Shown: positions 25,067 to 35,254, counted from the stretch's first letter. The stretch: DNA of 64,000 bases from Sporotomaculum syntrophicum (GCF_009932395.1 NZ_LSRS01000003.1:841813-905812); one strand, 5' to 3'. The notes: generated by a model from the sequence alone, not told the origin. Translations and numbers: made by a program.

Positions 25067-25819
25067 ATGCGTGTTTATTTACTGAGCCGGCAAAGGATTC
25101 TACGCAACATACTGATGGGCGCTCTGCTAATTTTCACCGCAAGCCTATTTATCGTCATACTGCAGCAAAACACGGTACCCACTGATGTCGAACCACAACC
25201 CTATGAGATCTACAAAGTACAGACTGATAAACCAGTCGTGGCATTAACCTTCGATATCAGCTGGGGCACCCAGATTCCTGGACCGGTGCTGGATGTGTTA
25301 AAAGAAAAGAATGTAAAATCAACCTTTTTCCTCAGTGGTCCCTGGGTAAAAAAATACCCGGAGATTCCCAAAAGGATTGCCGCCGAAGGACATGAAATCG
25401 GCAGTCACGGCAACCAGCATGTTAACTACAGTGAACATGACCCTGATTGGATCAAGAAAGAGGTCATGACTGCACACCAAGACATTAAAGATGTCACGGG
25501 TGTCGAACCAAACCTTATTCGCACCCCCAACGGTGACTGGAATGACATGGTACGCCAAACCATTGCTGATTTAGGTTATAAGTCGATTAAGTGGAGTGAC
25601 GATTCACTGGACTGGCAAAAAGACAAATCCGTGGAGCAAATCACCAACCGGGTATTAGAAAAAGCGCACCCAGGCGCCATAATATTAATGCACGCCAGCG
25701 ACACCTGTGACCGCACCCCAGCTGCACTACCCGCTGTGATTGACGGACTGCGTGAAAAAGGATATAGTCTGGTAACTGTCAGTGAGTTGCTCAAACTAGG
25801 ACCTGGAATAGTAGACTAA
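25067..25819 (+). CDS. pdaB: polysaccharide deacetylase, PdaB-like
   Basis: NodB-homology deacetylase of 250 residues with an N-terminal membrane anchor (ILMGALLIFTASLFIVIL). The first motif reads TFDISWG instead of the usual TFDDG, the form known from the sporulation protein PdaB; the metal-binding H-x3-H is in GSHGNQHVN. C-terminal motifs ILMHAS and the RTPNGDWN segment are present. PdaB is needed in B. subtilis for spores to keep heat resistance; here the role is inferred. ATG at 25067 follows AAAGAGGTGA; a GTG inside that site is an unlikely start. A strong terminator follows. Confidence 0.88.
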   Translation: MRVYLLSRQRILRNILMGALLIFTASLFIVILQQNTVPTDVEPQPYEIYKVQTDKPVVALTFDISWGTQIPGPVLDVLKEKNVKSTFFLSGPWVKKYPEIPKRIAAEGHEIGSHGNQHVNYSEHDPDWIKKEVMTAHQDIKDVTGVEPNLIRTPNGDWNDMVRQTIADLGYKSIKWSDDSLDWQKDKSVEQITNRVLEKAHPGAIILMHASDTCDRTPAALPAVIDGLREKGYSLVTVSELLKLGPGIVD

Positions 25820-25848
25820 AAGTTATTATGAAACGTATAGCAATAAAA

Positions 25849-25893
25849 AATACGAAGGGGAACTATTTGAATTCCCCTTCGTATTTAAGTTTT
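25849..25893 (+). terminator. rho-independent terminator
   Basis: Perfect 14-base stem AATACGAAGGGGAA with complement at 25872-25885, then TAAGTTTTCTTT. Ends the pdaB transcript. Confidence 0.85.
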
Positions 25894-26023
25894 CTTTAAA
25901 TCGCCATGCCCAGGGCAATACCCCCAGTAACCCAGCGAAGCAATAAAAGCTGTTACCTCATAATGAACTTCAGTTTTTTGGCACCTCAAACATCTACTTA
26001 ATACAAATACGAAACCAACTATT

Positions 26024-27385
26024 CTAATACTTACCGTTCTTATTTATTTGCAGGGTGCGGATTATATTCCTATAGTTATTAGAAATTGTTGAGGCTGATA
26101 CTTTATATTTATGCGCCAGGATATTTTGATTAATTAACTTATTGCCGGTACTCCTGCTAACAGCATATATCACAGCCGCTGCCCAAGTTTCAGGCTTTTT
26201 AAAAGTCGGCGAGACCATTTTGCTATAATCCCACCACATTTTTTCAGCTATCTTAATTTGCTGGGCAGGATAACCCATTTCAGTCAAACCATCTTTAATT
26301 AATTTTGAAACCTCAGAATAATCATGCTCGACTTCGTCATTATGTGTCGAGCCTTCCATACAGCTATCTAAGGGAATACTCAGCTTCTGGCAAACCTTAG
26401 CAAAATCATAAGCTGGCTCACCCTTTTTGGCTCTCTTTTTTTCTACTTTAAGCAATTCCCGCAGCAGAGTTTGCAGCTTACTCCGCCCTGTCTTAGTGCG
26501 GGAAGCCTCCAGGGGAGTTTGCCCCTGCAAAATATCCATTGGCTCATTAATCCAACGGTCATAAAAATAGTCTAAGAAAACATTAGTAGCCCGCTGGGCT
26601 AGCTGGGATGAAGAACCACCCGTCTTATTAAGGTCTTCACCTAATTCCTTATCATACCTTTCCTCAAGGCCCCATACAATTGAGGCTGTTTCCATAACCA
26701 GTGCATTAATTATTTGGGACCGATGCTGCAAATAAGCATCCCACTTACCACGCCTGCCATTTTTACTCCAGAATAACTCGGCATCAAAAGTAATCCGGCT
26801 GATAATATAATCTTTGCTATAAGCAGGCAATATCAATCCACCCGTAGAAAATTCAAATTCATCACCTACTGGTAATATCCGAATAAATAAAAGCTGCCCT
26901 GGTACAAGTTCCTGCACAATGTCCGGATCAGCAACCAGTACTTCACCGCCTCTAAGCAAATCCTTTATTGTTATGGCATGGTTATCAATAACCTCGACCA
27001 CCTGATAGATTGAACTTCTGCTTTTGCCCCATTTTTCGAGCAACTCTGTTTCTTCACGGGTAAAATTGCCAGCCATAATGACATACTCCAGCAAGGTGCG
27101 ACCGCGAATCCGGTAATCAAATATGAACCATTCAAAAAAGCGCTCCATTAAAAAATCGTCTTCATAATCCGCCAAATCCGGATCAATAACACTGAAGTAT
27201 TTCTCCCTCGCCATACCGACCTCATCCATGAGCATTTCATGATCGGCAAATTCGGCAAGCTTTGAACGGAGATGCTGCCCTGTACGCCACCAGCGGTATT
27301 TACCAATATCAATCACATTTTCCTTATTCGCATTGCTCGCGCCAGTTTTTTTCCTGGTACCGCTCAAGCATTGTTTATCCGGCAT
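26024..27385 (-). CDS. DUF6398-like protein of unknown function
   Basis: A 453-residue cytoplasmic protein with no membrane span. The last 75 residues (YPAQQIKIAEKMWWDYSKM, then TWAAAVIYAVSRSTG, then a helix-turn-helix-like AHKYKVSASTISNNYRNII) fit the DUF6398 domain, which looks like a cyclin-type helical fold with a DNA-binding helix pair. The N-terminal two thirds (WWRTGQHLRSKLAEFADHE, MERFFEWFIFDYRIRG) are typical of SEC-C/UPF0149-neighbour proteins in Firmicutes. It may be a transcription factor. ATG at 27385 has AGGGAGGTG 7 bases upstream, better than earlier codons. It lies 44 bases behind the S41 protease gene, so cotranscription is likely. Confidence 0.65.
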   Translation of the reverse strand: MPDKQCLSGTRKKTGASNANKENVIDIGKYRWWRTGQHLRSKLAEFADHEMLMDEVGMAREKYFSVIDPDLADYEDDFLMERFFEWFIFDYRIRGRTLLEYVIMAGNFTREETELLEKWGKSRSSIYQVVEVIDNHAITIKDLLRGGEVLVADPDIVQELVPGQLLFIRILPVGDEFEFSTGGLILPAYSKDYIISRITFDAELFWSKNGRRGKWDAYLQHRSQIINALVMETASIVWGLEERYDKELGEDLNKTGGSSSQLAQRATNVFLDYFYDRWINEPMDILQGQTPLEASRTKTGRSKLQTLLRELLKVEKKRAKKGEPAYDFAKVCQKLSIPLDSCMEGSTHNDEVEHDYSEVSKLIKDGLTEMGYPAQQIKIAEKMWWDYSKMVSPTFKKPETWAAAVIYAVSRSTGNKLINQNILAHKYKVSASTISNNYRNIIRTLQINKNGKY

Positions 27386-27429
27386 CCAAAGCACCTCCCT
27401 GATAATTTTTGTTAACAACAATCCAATTA

Positions 27430-28884
27430 TTATATTTTCCTAGTTAAAGTAATTTTATTTTCTTCCTTTACTATATCAATATTCAGTTGCTTCAATAAAT
27501 TCTCAGATAAATAACTGATTCCATCTTGCACAAATACATCAGACCTGTCGCTGCGTTTACCTACTATAGGTCTGTTCCTCCACACTTCCTGCTGGCCTGA
27601 AAATACTATAATTAAACCGTCCTGCCAAAATACCTGATAAAGCATGGCTTCCAACACCGGGCGTAAGGGCAGCGCATACGAATTGTCTTGTTTCTCAATT
27701 TTAAGGATATTACCCAGAGCCCGGCCGTTTAAAACTGCACGGCCAGTACCGGGTTCCAAAACTATATCCGGTACCTCCTCCGGGTGCAATATTTGCCAGG
27801 CGACTTCCCTTTGCAATTCTGTAGTTAGCACATAATGATCCGGGATAAGGCCCACCTGGTCAATATCGTTGCCCGCAGGGGTAAGATATTTAGAGACCGT
27901 CAATTTCAAGGCACCTCCGGAACTAAGCGGTAAAATAGTTTGCACCACACCCTTGCCATAGGTTACATCCCCTACCAGGGTAGCAATTTTATAATCTCGC
28001 AGCGCTCCGGCCAGCAACTCCGAAGCACTGGCACTATATTTATTAACCAAAACCACCATGGGCGGAGCGTCAGCAGTAGCCGGCTCCAGTGTACGTATCT
28101 CCTCCCGGTGTCCCTGCCCGTCCAGAATGCTGACCGCCAAGGTATCTTCTGCTACAAAATTACCCAGTATACCCACCGCTCCATCCAAGTAACCACCGCC
28201 GTTATTGCGCAAATCTAAAATCAGGCTTTCCATGCCGGCAGCTCTTAGTTTGTGCAGAGCATCGTTAAATTCCTGGCTGGAAGTGGAACTAAAGGCAGCT
28301 AAATGAATATATCCTGTATTTCCCGGCAGCATTTCATGTCTTACCGAGGGCACATGAATATCAGCCCGCAATAGACTAATACTAAAAATATCATTACCAC
28401 GCATAATTGTTAAAATGACCTTGGAGCCAGCGGTACCGCGAATCTTACTCACTGCATCGTCCAAGGACCAGCCTGAGATGCTTTGTCCGTCAACAGCCCT
28501 GATGACATCGCCTGCCTTTATTCCACTCTTTTCAGCTGGGGTACCGGGTATTACACTCAATACTTGAGGATACTGCTCGCCGGGTACAACTTCAATACCA
28601 ACCCCCACAAGATCGCCATTTAAAGCGTCAGTAAACCCTTTGAATTCTTCATCACTGAAATAATCGGCATAAGGGTCCTCCAAACTGTCCAACAAGCCTT
28701 GGATTGCCCCCTCCGTTAAGACTGTAGCATCAGGATTGTTCAGGTGGTATTCATGCAATAAATCCATTAACTCAACAACTAAAGCCGCGCCGCTTTCCAA
28801 ATCGTCAACAGCCTGAGCAGGCGAAAACAAGCTAAAAGTGAACAAAAAAACGCATGCAATAATGAAAAAAAACCGCCTGGTCAT
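27430..28884 (-). CDS. S41 carboxy-terminal processing protease
   Basis: Exported serine protease of the CtpA family, 484 residues. Signal peptide (about 1-25, ending SPAQA), a PDZ domain (about 90-170, GVGIEVV ... IKAGDVIRAVDG), and the protease domain with the catalytic Ser in YSASASELLAGAL and Lys in TYGKGVVQ. The last 90 residues resemble the copper-amine-oxidase-N-like domain found on surface proteins of spore-formers. It should cleave envelope proteins outside the membrane, perhaps during sporulation signalling; substrate not known. GGGAGGT 9 bases before the ATG. Confidence 0.92.
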   Translation of the reverse strand: MTRRFFFIIACVFLFTFSLFSPAQAVDDLESGAALVVELMDLLHEYHLNNPDATVLTEGAIQGLLDSLEDPYADYFSDEEFKGFTDALNGDLVGVGIEVVPGEQYPQVLSVIPGTPAEKSGIKAGDVIRAVDGQSISGWSLDDAVSKIRGTAGSKVILTIMRGNDIFSISLLRADIHVPSVRHEMLPGNTGYIHLAAFSSTSSQEFNDALHKLRAAGMESLILDLRNNGGGYLDGAVGILGNFVAEDTLAVSILDGQGHREEIRTLEPATADAPPMVVLVNKYSASASELLAGALRDYKIATLVGDVTYGKGVVQTILPLSSGGALKLTVSKYLTPAGNDIDQVGLIPDHYVLTTELQREVAWQILHPEEVPDIVLEPGTGRAVLNGRALGNILKIEKQDNSYALPLRPVLEAMLYQVFWQDGLIIVFSGQQEVWRNRPIVGKRSDRSDVFVQDGISYLSENLLKQLNIDIVKEENKITLTRKI

Positions 28885-29058
28885 TGTTAGCCTACCTCCC
28901 AGGGTCAGCCTTGGCTGAATTCACAGCGGCCCCAATTATATATATTTAACAACTACTTCTCTTGCTGAACTAAAAATTCCTGCCACAAAAAAAATTGTTT
29001 ACACAAATACTAAACACATATTAAAATTACCCGGCAGGTATTTTATGCTTTACCGGTG

Positions 29059-29084
29059 AAAATACTGATTAGAATCAGTATTTT
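29059..29084. terminator. perfect hairpin before polA
   Basis: AAAATACTGATT, 2-base loop, AATCAGTATTTT. It lies in the divergent region just upstream of the polA ribosome site and could be a leader hairpin or terminator. It also covers the alternative upstream start at 29056, which argues for the ATG at 29104. Confidence 0.5.
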
Positions 29085-29103
29085 ACTAAAAGGTAGGTGC
29101 CTT

Positions 29104-31755
29104 ATGTGCCCGAATAATTTCTTAATCATAGACGGCAACAGTCTGGCCCATCGGGCTTTTCATGCTATTCCCCATTTGTGCACCAGCGATGGCACGGAGA
29201 CTAACGCCGTGTATGGTTTTACCAATATGCTATTTAAAGTGCTGAAAAAAATAAAGCCCGATTATATTGCCGTAGCCTTTGATAAAAGCAAAATCACTTT
29301 TAGACATGATAGTTATGCAGCTTATAAAGCTAACCGCATGGCCACCCCGCCCGAGCTGCGGCCTCAGTTCCCGCTGCTCAAGGAAGTACTATGTCACATG
29401 CGCATCAGCATACTGGAACTGGACAACTTTGAGGCGGATGATATTATCGGCACCCTCGCCAGCTTAGCCGAGGCCAGCGACTTAGAGGCAGTTATACTCA
29501 CCAGCGACGGGGACGCCCTGCAGTTGGTTTCCCCCCGTGTGCGCGTGCTACTCACTAAAAAAGGCATCACAGAAATGGAAGAATACGATGAAGGGCGGGT
29601 TTGGGACCGTTACGGAGTCAGCCCGGTGCAAATCATCGATATCAAAGGGCTGATGGGGGATACTTCCGATAATATTCCTGGTGTACCAGGTATCGGTGAA
29701 AAAACAGCGTTGAAGCTGATTCAGGAACACGGAACCCTAGAGGATGTAATTGCTGACGTTGACAAGCTGCCCGCCCGCTGGAGAAATAAATTGGTCGAAC
29801 ACCGGGACCAGGCCTTGTTATCTAAAAAATTAGCCACCATTGAACGCCAGGTGCCCTTAAATGTACAAATTGAACAATTTAAATGGCGGGGACCTGACTA
29901 CCCGGCACTCCTAGATATATTTAGCAGGCTGGAATTTAAAACTCTTATCCACAATATTATCAATAAAGCAAACGAACGAGATAACAACGATAAGCCCCCT
30001 GAGCAGACAGTCGCTGAGCAGGATGAACTAGACACATATTTTGTGCAATACCAAAAGGTGTCATCACCAGAAGAACTGCTACAGGTAAGGAAGGCGGCCA
30101 TTACGTCCGGGATGGTCATGCTAGAGCTTGCAGGCAGCCGGCAGACCGGCATCAGCTATGCTGCCCTAGCCGCCACCGACGATGGTACTGTATACATATT
30201 GCCTGTACAGGAACAAGCCAAGGCACTGGACACTATCTTAGACATTTGCGACGATCCGCAAATAAAAATCATCTGCGCCGACGGTAAGGAAGCTCTGTGG
30301 CTACTGCACCGTCATAATCGTTCCCTGCAGGGACTAGAATTCGACCTGCTGCTGGCCGATTACTTATTAAACCCCAGCGTCTCCCAAAATACGCTCATGG
30401 ATCTGGCTCTGCAGTACCTGCAGCTGATTTTGCCCACTGCAGGCGAAGCTGCAACCGCAGCACGCGTAGACATACTGTGGCGCTTAAAGCAGCTGATGCA
30501 CCAAAAGCTGGTGGACACCGGTATGGACCGACTGTATTACGAAGTTGAAATGCCGCTGGTGACAGTGCTGGCCGATATGGAAATGGAAGGGGTTGCAGTG
30601 GATCCTCAGATCTTATGCAGTATGGCAGAAGAAACGGGACAGCAAATCGATAGCCTGGTGCAGGAAATTTACCAGCTGGCCGGCGAGGAATTCAATCTTA
30701 ATTCCCCCAAACAGCTGGGTGATATATTATTCAACAAAATGGGTCTGCCGGTGCTCAAGAAAACTAAAACCGGTTTTTCTACCGATGCCTCGGTGCTGGA
30801 AGAGCTGGCCTCCGCGCACGTGATCGTGGATAAAATTCTGAACTATCGCCAGCTGGCTAAACTTAAATCAACCTATATTGACGGTCTGTTCGGACTGATT
30901 AACCCTACTAGCGGCAAAATACACACTACCTTTCACCAAAATGTTACTGCCACCGGCAGGTTGTCCAGCTCAAACCCAAATTTACAAAACATCCCCATTC
31001 GGATGGAAGAAGGTCGTAAAATCAGACGGGTATTTGTTCCACATCAGCCGGGCAACCTGATCCTAACAGCCGATTACTCCCAAATTGAGCTGCGCATACT
31101 GGCCCATCTGTCCGGGGATCCAAACTTGATTAGTGCTTTTATACAAGGGCAGGATATCCATACCCGCACAGCCTCTGAGGTATTCAACGTACCCCTGGAG
31201 CAAGTGACAACGGAAATGCGCAGCCGTGCCAAGGCAGTCAACTTTGGCATTGTGTACGGGATCAGCGATTTTGGCCTGGCTAGGGACATTAAAGTCAGCC
31301 GGGCTGAAGCCGGAAAATACATCCGCAGCTATTTTGAGCGTTACTCCGGCGTTAAAGATTTTATCGACCGTAAAATTGCTGAAGCCCGAGAAAAAGGATA
31401 CACCACAACCATGCTTAACCGGCGTCGCTACCTGCCGGACCTGCAAAGCCGCAACCGGGTAACCAGAGCTTTCGGCGAGCGCACGGCCATAAACACGCCC
31501 ATCCAGGGCAGCGCAGCAGACATAATTAAGCTGGCAATGGTTAGAATATATCGTGAATTAAAAAGCAGATGCTTGGCCACAAAAATGATTTTACAGGTGC
31601 ACGACGAACTTATATTTGACACACCCGCGGAGGAACTGCCGGTAGTCAAGGACCTGGTAAAAGAATACATGGAAAATGCGCTGCAGCTTAATGTGCCGTT
31701 AGTCGTGGATTTAAAACTAGGACCCAATTGGTATGACGTCAGAAAGGTGACATAA
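29104..31755 (+). CDS. polA: DNA polymerase I
   Basis: DNA polymerase I, 883 residues. N-terminal 5'-3' exonuclease (about 1-290, LIIDGNSLAHRAFHA; GVPGIGEKTA helix-hairpin), a middle region with the 3'-5' exonuclease fold whose metal-binding D-x-E motif is missing (the site reads MLELAG), and the family A polymerase domain with motif A DYSQIELR, motif B RSRAKAVNFGIVYG and motif C QVHDELIFD. It fills gaps and removes RNA primers but probably cannot proofread, as in other Gram-positive relatives. ATG 29104 after AAAGGTAGGTG. First gene of polA-mutM, a common order in Firmicutes. Confidence 0.97.
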   Translation: MCPNNFLIIDGNSLAHRAFHAIPHLCTSDGTETNAVYGFTNMLFKVLKKIKPDYIAVAFDKSKITFRHDSYAAYKANRMATPPELRPQFPLLKEVLCHMRISILELDNFEADDIIGTLASLAEASDLEAVILTSDGDALQLVSPRVRVLLTKKGITEMEEYDEGRVWDRYGVSPVQIIDIKGLMGDTSDNIPGVPGIGEKTALKLIQEHGTLEDVIADVDKLPARWRNKLVEHRDQALLSKKLATIERQVPLNVQIEQFKWRGPDYPALLDIFSRLEFKTLIHNIINKANERDNNDKPPEQTVAEQDELDTYFVQYQKVSSPEELLQVRKAAITSGMVMLELAGSRQTGISYAALAATDDGTVYILPVQEQAKALDTILDICDDPQIKIICADGKEALWLLHRHNRSLQGLEFDLLLADYLLNPSVSQNTLMDLALQYLQLILPTAGEAATAARVDILWRLKQLMHQKLVDTGMDRLYYEVEMPLVTVLADMEMEGVAVDPQILCSMAEETGQQIDSLVQEIYQLAGEEFNLNSPKQLGDILFNKMGLPVLKKTKTGFSTDASVLEELASAHVIVDKILNYRQLAKLKSTYIDGLFGLINPTSGKIHTTFHQNVTATGRLSSSNPNLQNIPIRMEEGRKIRRVFVPHQPGNLILTADYSQIELRILAHLSGDPNLISAFIQGQDIHTRTASEVFNVPLEQVTTEMRSRAKAVNFGIVYGISDFGLARDIKVSRAEAGKYIRSYFERYSGVKDFIDRKIAEAREKGYTTTMLNRRRYLPDLQSRNRVTRAFGERTAINTPIQGSAADIIKLAMVRIYRELKSRCLATKMILQVHDELIFDTPAEELPVVKDLVKEYMENALQLNVPLVVDLKLGPNWYDVRKVT

Positions 31756-31757
31756 AC

Positions 31758-32591
31758 ATGCCTGAGCTACCAGAAGTAGAAACCATCAAAAGAACCCTGG
31801 GAAAAAAAATAACCGGTTTGACCATAACCGATGTCGAGATAATCATGTCCAAAGTCATTCGGGATCCCAGCCCGGAAGAGTTCAGTGCACAAATTACAGG
31901 CAGTAAGATTACCCGACTGGGCAGGCGCGGCAAATACCTGTTGTTGTATCTAACCGGTAATAATGTATTGGTTATCCACCTGCGCATGACCGGACGCCTG
32001 GTCTATACTGAGCCCTCCGAACCCCTGGCCAAGCATACCCATGTAGTCTTTTCCCTTAGCGACGGCAATGAACTGCGTTTTAACGATATTCGGCAATTTG
32101 GACGACTGCAGCTTGCTCCCAAGCAGGCCTTGAACCAGGTCAAAGGTTTAAAAGACCTGGGACCTGAGCCTTTAGAACGGGAGTTCACCAAAACTTTTTT
32201 ACGGCGGGAGCTAAAACGCAAACGCGTGCGCATTAAGTCATTGCTACTGGACCAAACCTTTATTGCAGGCCTGGGCAATATTTACGCCGACGAAGCCCTG
32301 TACCGGGCTCACTTGAATCCCCAGCGCATCGCCAATTCGCTGTCCCCCCGGGAGATAGCCAAACTATATCACGCGATCACGGAAGTCCTGCAGGAGGGCA
32401 TCGAAAACCGGGGCACATCCTTTAGAGACTATGTGGACGGAGATGGCCGCAAGGGCAACTACCAGGAACTGCTGCAAGTATACAACCGCGAAGGTTCCGC
32501 GTGTAAACATTGCGGTACAACTATCACTCGCATCAAAATAAACGGGCGCAGCTCATACTTCTGCCCCGTCTGCCAGCGAGAGCATAACTAG
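31758..32591 (+). CDS. mutM: formamidopyrimidine-DNA glycosylase
   Basis: MutM/Fpg, 277 residues, removes 8-oxoguanine and formamidopyrimidines from DNA and nicks the abasic site. N-terminal PELPEVE with the catalytic Pro, Lys in RRGKYLLL, helix-two-turn-helix with GLGNIYADEALY, and a C-terminal zinc finger C-x2-C-x16-C-x2-C (CKHCG ... CPVC). Its ATG is 2 bases after the polA stop and uses an AAAGGTGA inside polA, so translation is coupled. Confidence 0.97.
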   Translation: MPELPEVETIKRTLGKKITGLTITDVEIIMSKVIRDPSPEEFSAQITGSKITRLGRRGKYLLLYLTGNNVLVIHLRMTGRLVYTEPSEPLAKHTHVVFSLSDGNELRFNDIRQFGRLQLAPKQALNQVKGLKDLGPEPLEREFTKTFLRRELKRKRVRIKSLLLDQTFIAGLGNIYADEALYRAHLNPQRIANSLSPREIAKLYHAITEVLQEGIENRGTSFRDYVDGDGRKGNYQELLQVYNREGSACKHCGTTITRIKINGRSSYFCPVCQREHN

Positions 32592-32995
32592 CCACTCCGC
32601 ACCAGGTACACACTCTACCCATCACCATAGTATTGAGCCAAAGCTAACTATACCAGGGTAACAGACCATTTAATACCGCCTCCATATCCGCAAGCTGGGA
32701 CTGGTACTGCAAAATTTCCGAGAGTAATCCGGGAACACCCGGACAAGTATGACATCATTAACCGGCTCCATTCTTATTGTCATGGTATTCTTTAAAATTC
32801 ATTAGGTTCAGCTTATAACTAACTAGACTTATCATACAACATTAATATAGCATTATTTAGTAGACTAGCTATTACCTGTTCACCTTGCACGGGACAAAAA
32901 TTTTCTTTAATATATGTTGTATCTAAACCAAACCAGCAGGACCATACTTAAACCCGGGAAAATTAATAATAATTGCATTTCGGGGGGAATATCAT
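32592..32995. other. gene-free gap with open-frame remnant
   Basis: No complete gene between mutM and coaE. A rightward frame of 53 codons (32637-32795) reads like protein (TDHLIPPPYPQAG, then RVIREHPDKYDIINRLHSYCHG) but has no start codon, so it may be the tail of a lost gene. The last 15 bases hold the GGGGGGAA site for coaE. Confidence 0.35.
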
Positions 32996-33613
32996 ATGTT
33001 GATCGTTGGTTTAACGGGAAACATCGGCAGTGGTAAAAGCAGTGTAGCCCGTTATTTTAAAGAGCTTGGCGCCCGTGTGATCGATACAGACCAAGTGGCC
33101 AGGGACGTAGTGGCTCCGGGGACACCTGGGTTGCAGCAAATCGTCCAATATTTTAGTGCCGACATCCTAAACCCAGACGGCACTCTTGACCGATTAAAAA
33201 TGGCGGAAATTGTTTTTCACGACTCCGAGGCATTAAAACAGCTCAATGCAATTGTACACCCAATCATCAGGACCGAATTATTAAAAGCAATGACTGATTA
33301 TAAAAGCAAACCTGATACTCCTCTGCTGATTATCGAAGCCCCGCTGCTTATTGAAACAGGTTTATATAAGTTAGTGGATGAAGTCTGGCTGGTCACTGTG
33401 AACAGCGAAGCCCAAATTCAGCGAGTGATGAAACGGGATAAGGCAACTGAAGAACAGGTATCCAGTCGTTTGGCCTCCCAGATGCCCCAGGAGGACAAGA
33501 TTCCTTACGCAGACAGGATTATCGACAACAGTGGTAATCCCGAGAACACCATAAAACAAGTGCGGCAAATATGGAGTGATGTGCTTGACCGCCCGCAGAC
33601 GCAAGTTAAATAA
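32996..33613 (+). CDS. coaE: dephospho-CoA kinase
   Basis: CoaE, 205 residues, phosphorylates dephospho-CoA in the last step of coenzyme A synthesis. P-loop GNIGSGKSS at 8-16, DTDQVARDVV for substrate binding, LIIEAPLLIETG in the middle and a lid near RDKATEEQVSSRLASQMP. Full length. ATG after GGGGGGAATATCAT. It overlaps the next gene (lytic transglycosylase) by about 29 bases. Confidence 0.95.
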   Translation: MLIVGLTGNIGSGKSSVARYFKELGARVIDTDQVARDVVAPGTPGLQQIVQYFSADILNPDGTLDRLKMAEIVFHDSEALKQLNAIVHPIIRTELLKAMTDYKSKPDTPLLIIEAPLLIETGLYKLVDEVWLVTVNSEAQIQRVMKRDKATEEQVSSRLASQMPQEDKIPYADRIIDNSGNPENTIKQVRQIWSDVLDRPQTQVK

Positions 33614-34151
33614 ATTCAGATTTATAATATTTTTACTAGTGCTGGTTGTAGCTTTTAACTTTACTAACATCGTAAAGCTGTATTACCCCATGCATTTCAG
33701 CGACCAAGTATTTAAATATGCCGCCGAAAATGATATCGACCCGTATTTTTTAACTGCCATCATGAAAACGGAAAGCGGCTTCAACCCGAATGCTGTTTCA
33801 CCGAAAGACGCTAGAGGACTAATGCAGATTATGCCCGAGACCGGTGAATGGATAGCCAGGCAAATCAATATCTACCCCTACCACTCGGACCTGCTATTCG
33901 ACCCCACAACCAATATTCGGATGGGTGCCTGGTATATCGCCAATTTAGAAGATGAATTTGCCGGCAATAAAATAATCGCACTGGCTGCCTATAATGGCGG
34001 ACGCGGAAACGTAACAAAATGGTTGCAAGATAATAAGATATCCGGAGAACTATCGGACATCAGAACTATTCCTTTCCCGGAAACCAAAAACTTTGTGAGC
34101 AAGGTATTGTGGCATTACCGGATCTATACCTGGCTCTACGACAGGCAGTGA
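33585..34151 (+). CDS. lytic murein transglycosylase
   Basis: A 188-residue SLT-family enzyme that cleaves glycan strands of peptidoglycan. One N-terminal membrane anchor (FRFIIFLLVLVVAFNF), then the SLT domain with the catalytic Glu in MKTESGFNPNAVSPKDARG, GLMQIMPETG and AAYNGGRGNV. Start is uncertain: the TTG at 33585 has GGAG 8 bases before it, while a GTG (33576) and ATG (33579) are too close to it. Order polA-mutM-coaE-slt is common in this phylum. Confidence 0.9.
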   Translation: MTARRRKLNKFRFIIFLLVLVVAFNFTNIVKLYYPMHFSDQVFKYAAENDIDPYFLTAIMKTESGFNPNAVSPKDARGLMQIMPETGEWIARQINIYPYHSDLLFDPTTNIRMGAWYIANLEDEFAGNKIIALAAYNGGRGNVTKWLQDNKISGELSDIRTIPFPETKNFVSKVLWHYRIYTWLYDRQ

Positions 34152-34224
34152 CCATGATTGGTTAAATATACACCCTTGACAAACTGGTGCCGGAATCATA
34201 TAATTTTATTTGCATGACGCATAT

Positions 34225-34307
34225 GTCGGAGTGGCGGAATAGGCAGACGCGTACGTTTGAGGGGCGTATGGGTGACCGTACGGGTTCAAGTCCCGTCTCC
34301 GACACCA
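34225..34307 (+). tRNA. tRNA-Leu (GAG)
   Basis: Class II tRNA with long variable arm: acceptor GTCGGAG/CTCCGAC, anticodon stem TACGT/GCGTA around loop TTGAGGG (anticodon GAG), T arm CGGGTTCAAGTCCCG, encoded CCA. It lies 73 bases after the transglycosylase gene. Confidence 0.95.
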
Positions 34308-34334
34308 GAAAAGCCCGAAAAATAAGGGCACGAG

Positions 34335-34368
34335 ACCGAACGTGAAATTATCACGTTCGGTTTTTTAT
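34335..34368 (+). terminator. terminator of tRNA-Leu
   Basis: Perfect 11-base stem ACCGAACGTGA/TCACGTTCGGT, 5-base loop, then TTTTTATTT. Confidence 0.9.
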
Positions 34369-34555
34369 TTGGTGAACGGATGCATAAAAGATAATCGTCA
34401 AATAAGCAACATACGCGATTATCTGTAACTATGCAACTTATGCAGAAAAGTCTCTAACAATAAATTTTTTCTTGAGACATATTTGTTAAGCCTGCCTACA
34501 AACATACGATTAAATTGGCCGCAAAATTGGCATTATACAGTCAGGAGGGGATTTT

Positions 34556-34837
34556 TTGAACATAGACAACTCATCAAAACCCTATTTGCGCTTTAAAACT
34601 CGGGACCAATTGCAAAGCTACTTGGCAAGAGCAGGCCATGCCGAATTTGACTTTCGTACTCATCCTATATTCGGGGCTCCGGAAAACTTTCATTACAGCG
34701 GCAGGGAGAAGGTTATTACCCGGGAAAATGACCAGAAATTCTTTGACAGTCTGGATGATTTCACTTGTTATGCCTTTCAATGTGATGCCGAAGGTTATAG
34801 TAATACGGAATATATTGATTTTGAATTATTAAACTAA
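34556..34837 (+). CDS. hypothetical protein, 93 residues
   Basis: TTG start 5 bases after AGGAGGGGAT, a strong site that supports a real gene. The product is soluble and acidic (HAEFDFRTHPIFGAPENFHYSG, then SLDDFTCYAFQCDAEGYS), with no signal, membrane span or metal motif beyond two Cys. I do not recognise a family. It stands alone between tRNA-Leu and a gene-free stretch. Confidence 0.7.
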   Translation: MNIDNSSKPYLRFKTRDQLQSYLARAGHAEFDFRTHPIFGAPENFHYSGREKVITRENDQKFFDSLDDFTCYAFQCDAEGYSNTEYIDFELLN

Positions 34838-35254
34838 CAATGAGTTATATTATAACTTGCAATTTATCGTTACACCGTAGCATTAAAAATAGGTTTTATA
34901 TTAACCAGGTCAAATTATATCTAATAATTAATGACTGATTCACACTGCACATTGAATGAAAAGTATATCCACAACGATAACCTACGGGCGATCTGGGCCG
35001 TGTCTATAAACCTGTCCTAATTGCAATAATACTGTCTTCTTTTTCTTTCCAGATAAGTTTAACGCAAGTAACAAGTATGAACAGGCCAAGATATTCAGTT
35101 TATCGGTTAGTAGATTTTCTTAACTGGGCATCGATGCTTCCGGTTAATTTAAGATAATTCTTCCATACATAATACATATTTGTATGCATGTGGTAGCCAG
35201 CAGATACATATAGTATAATTACATGAACTAACTGAATATAAGGAGGAATACATT
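34838..35254. other. gene-free stretch
   Basis: No frame or RNA I can support in about 400 bases. Near the end, TATAGTATAAT (35209-35219) is a plausible -10 region for the 35255 gene, and AAGGAGG (35240-35246) is its ribosome site. Confidence 0.4.
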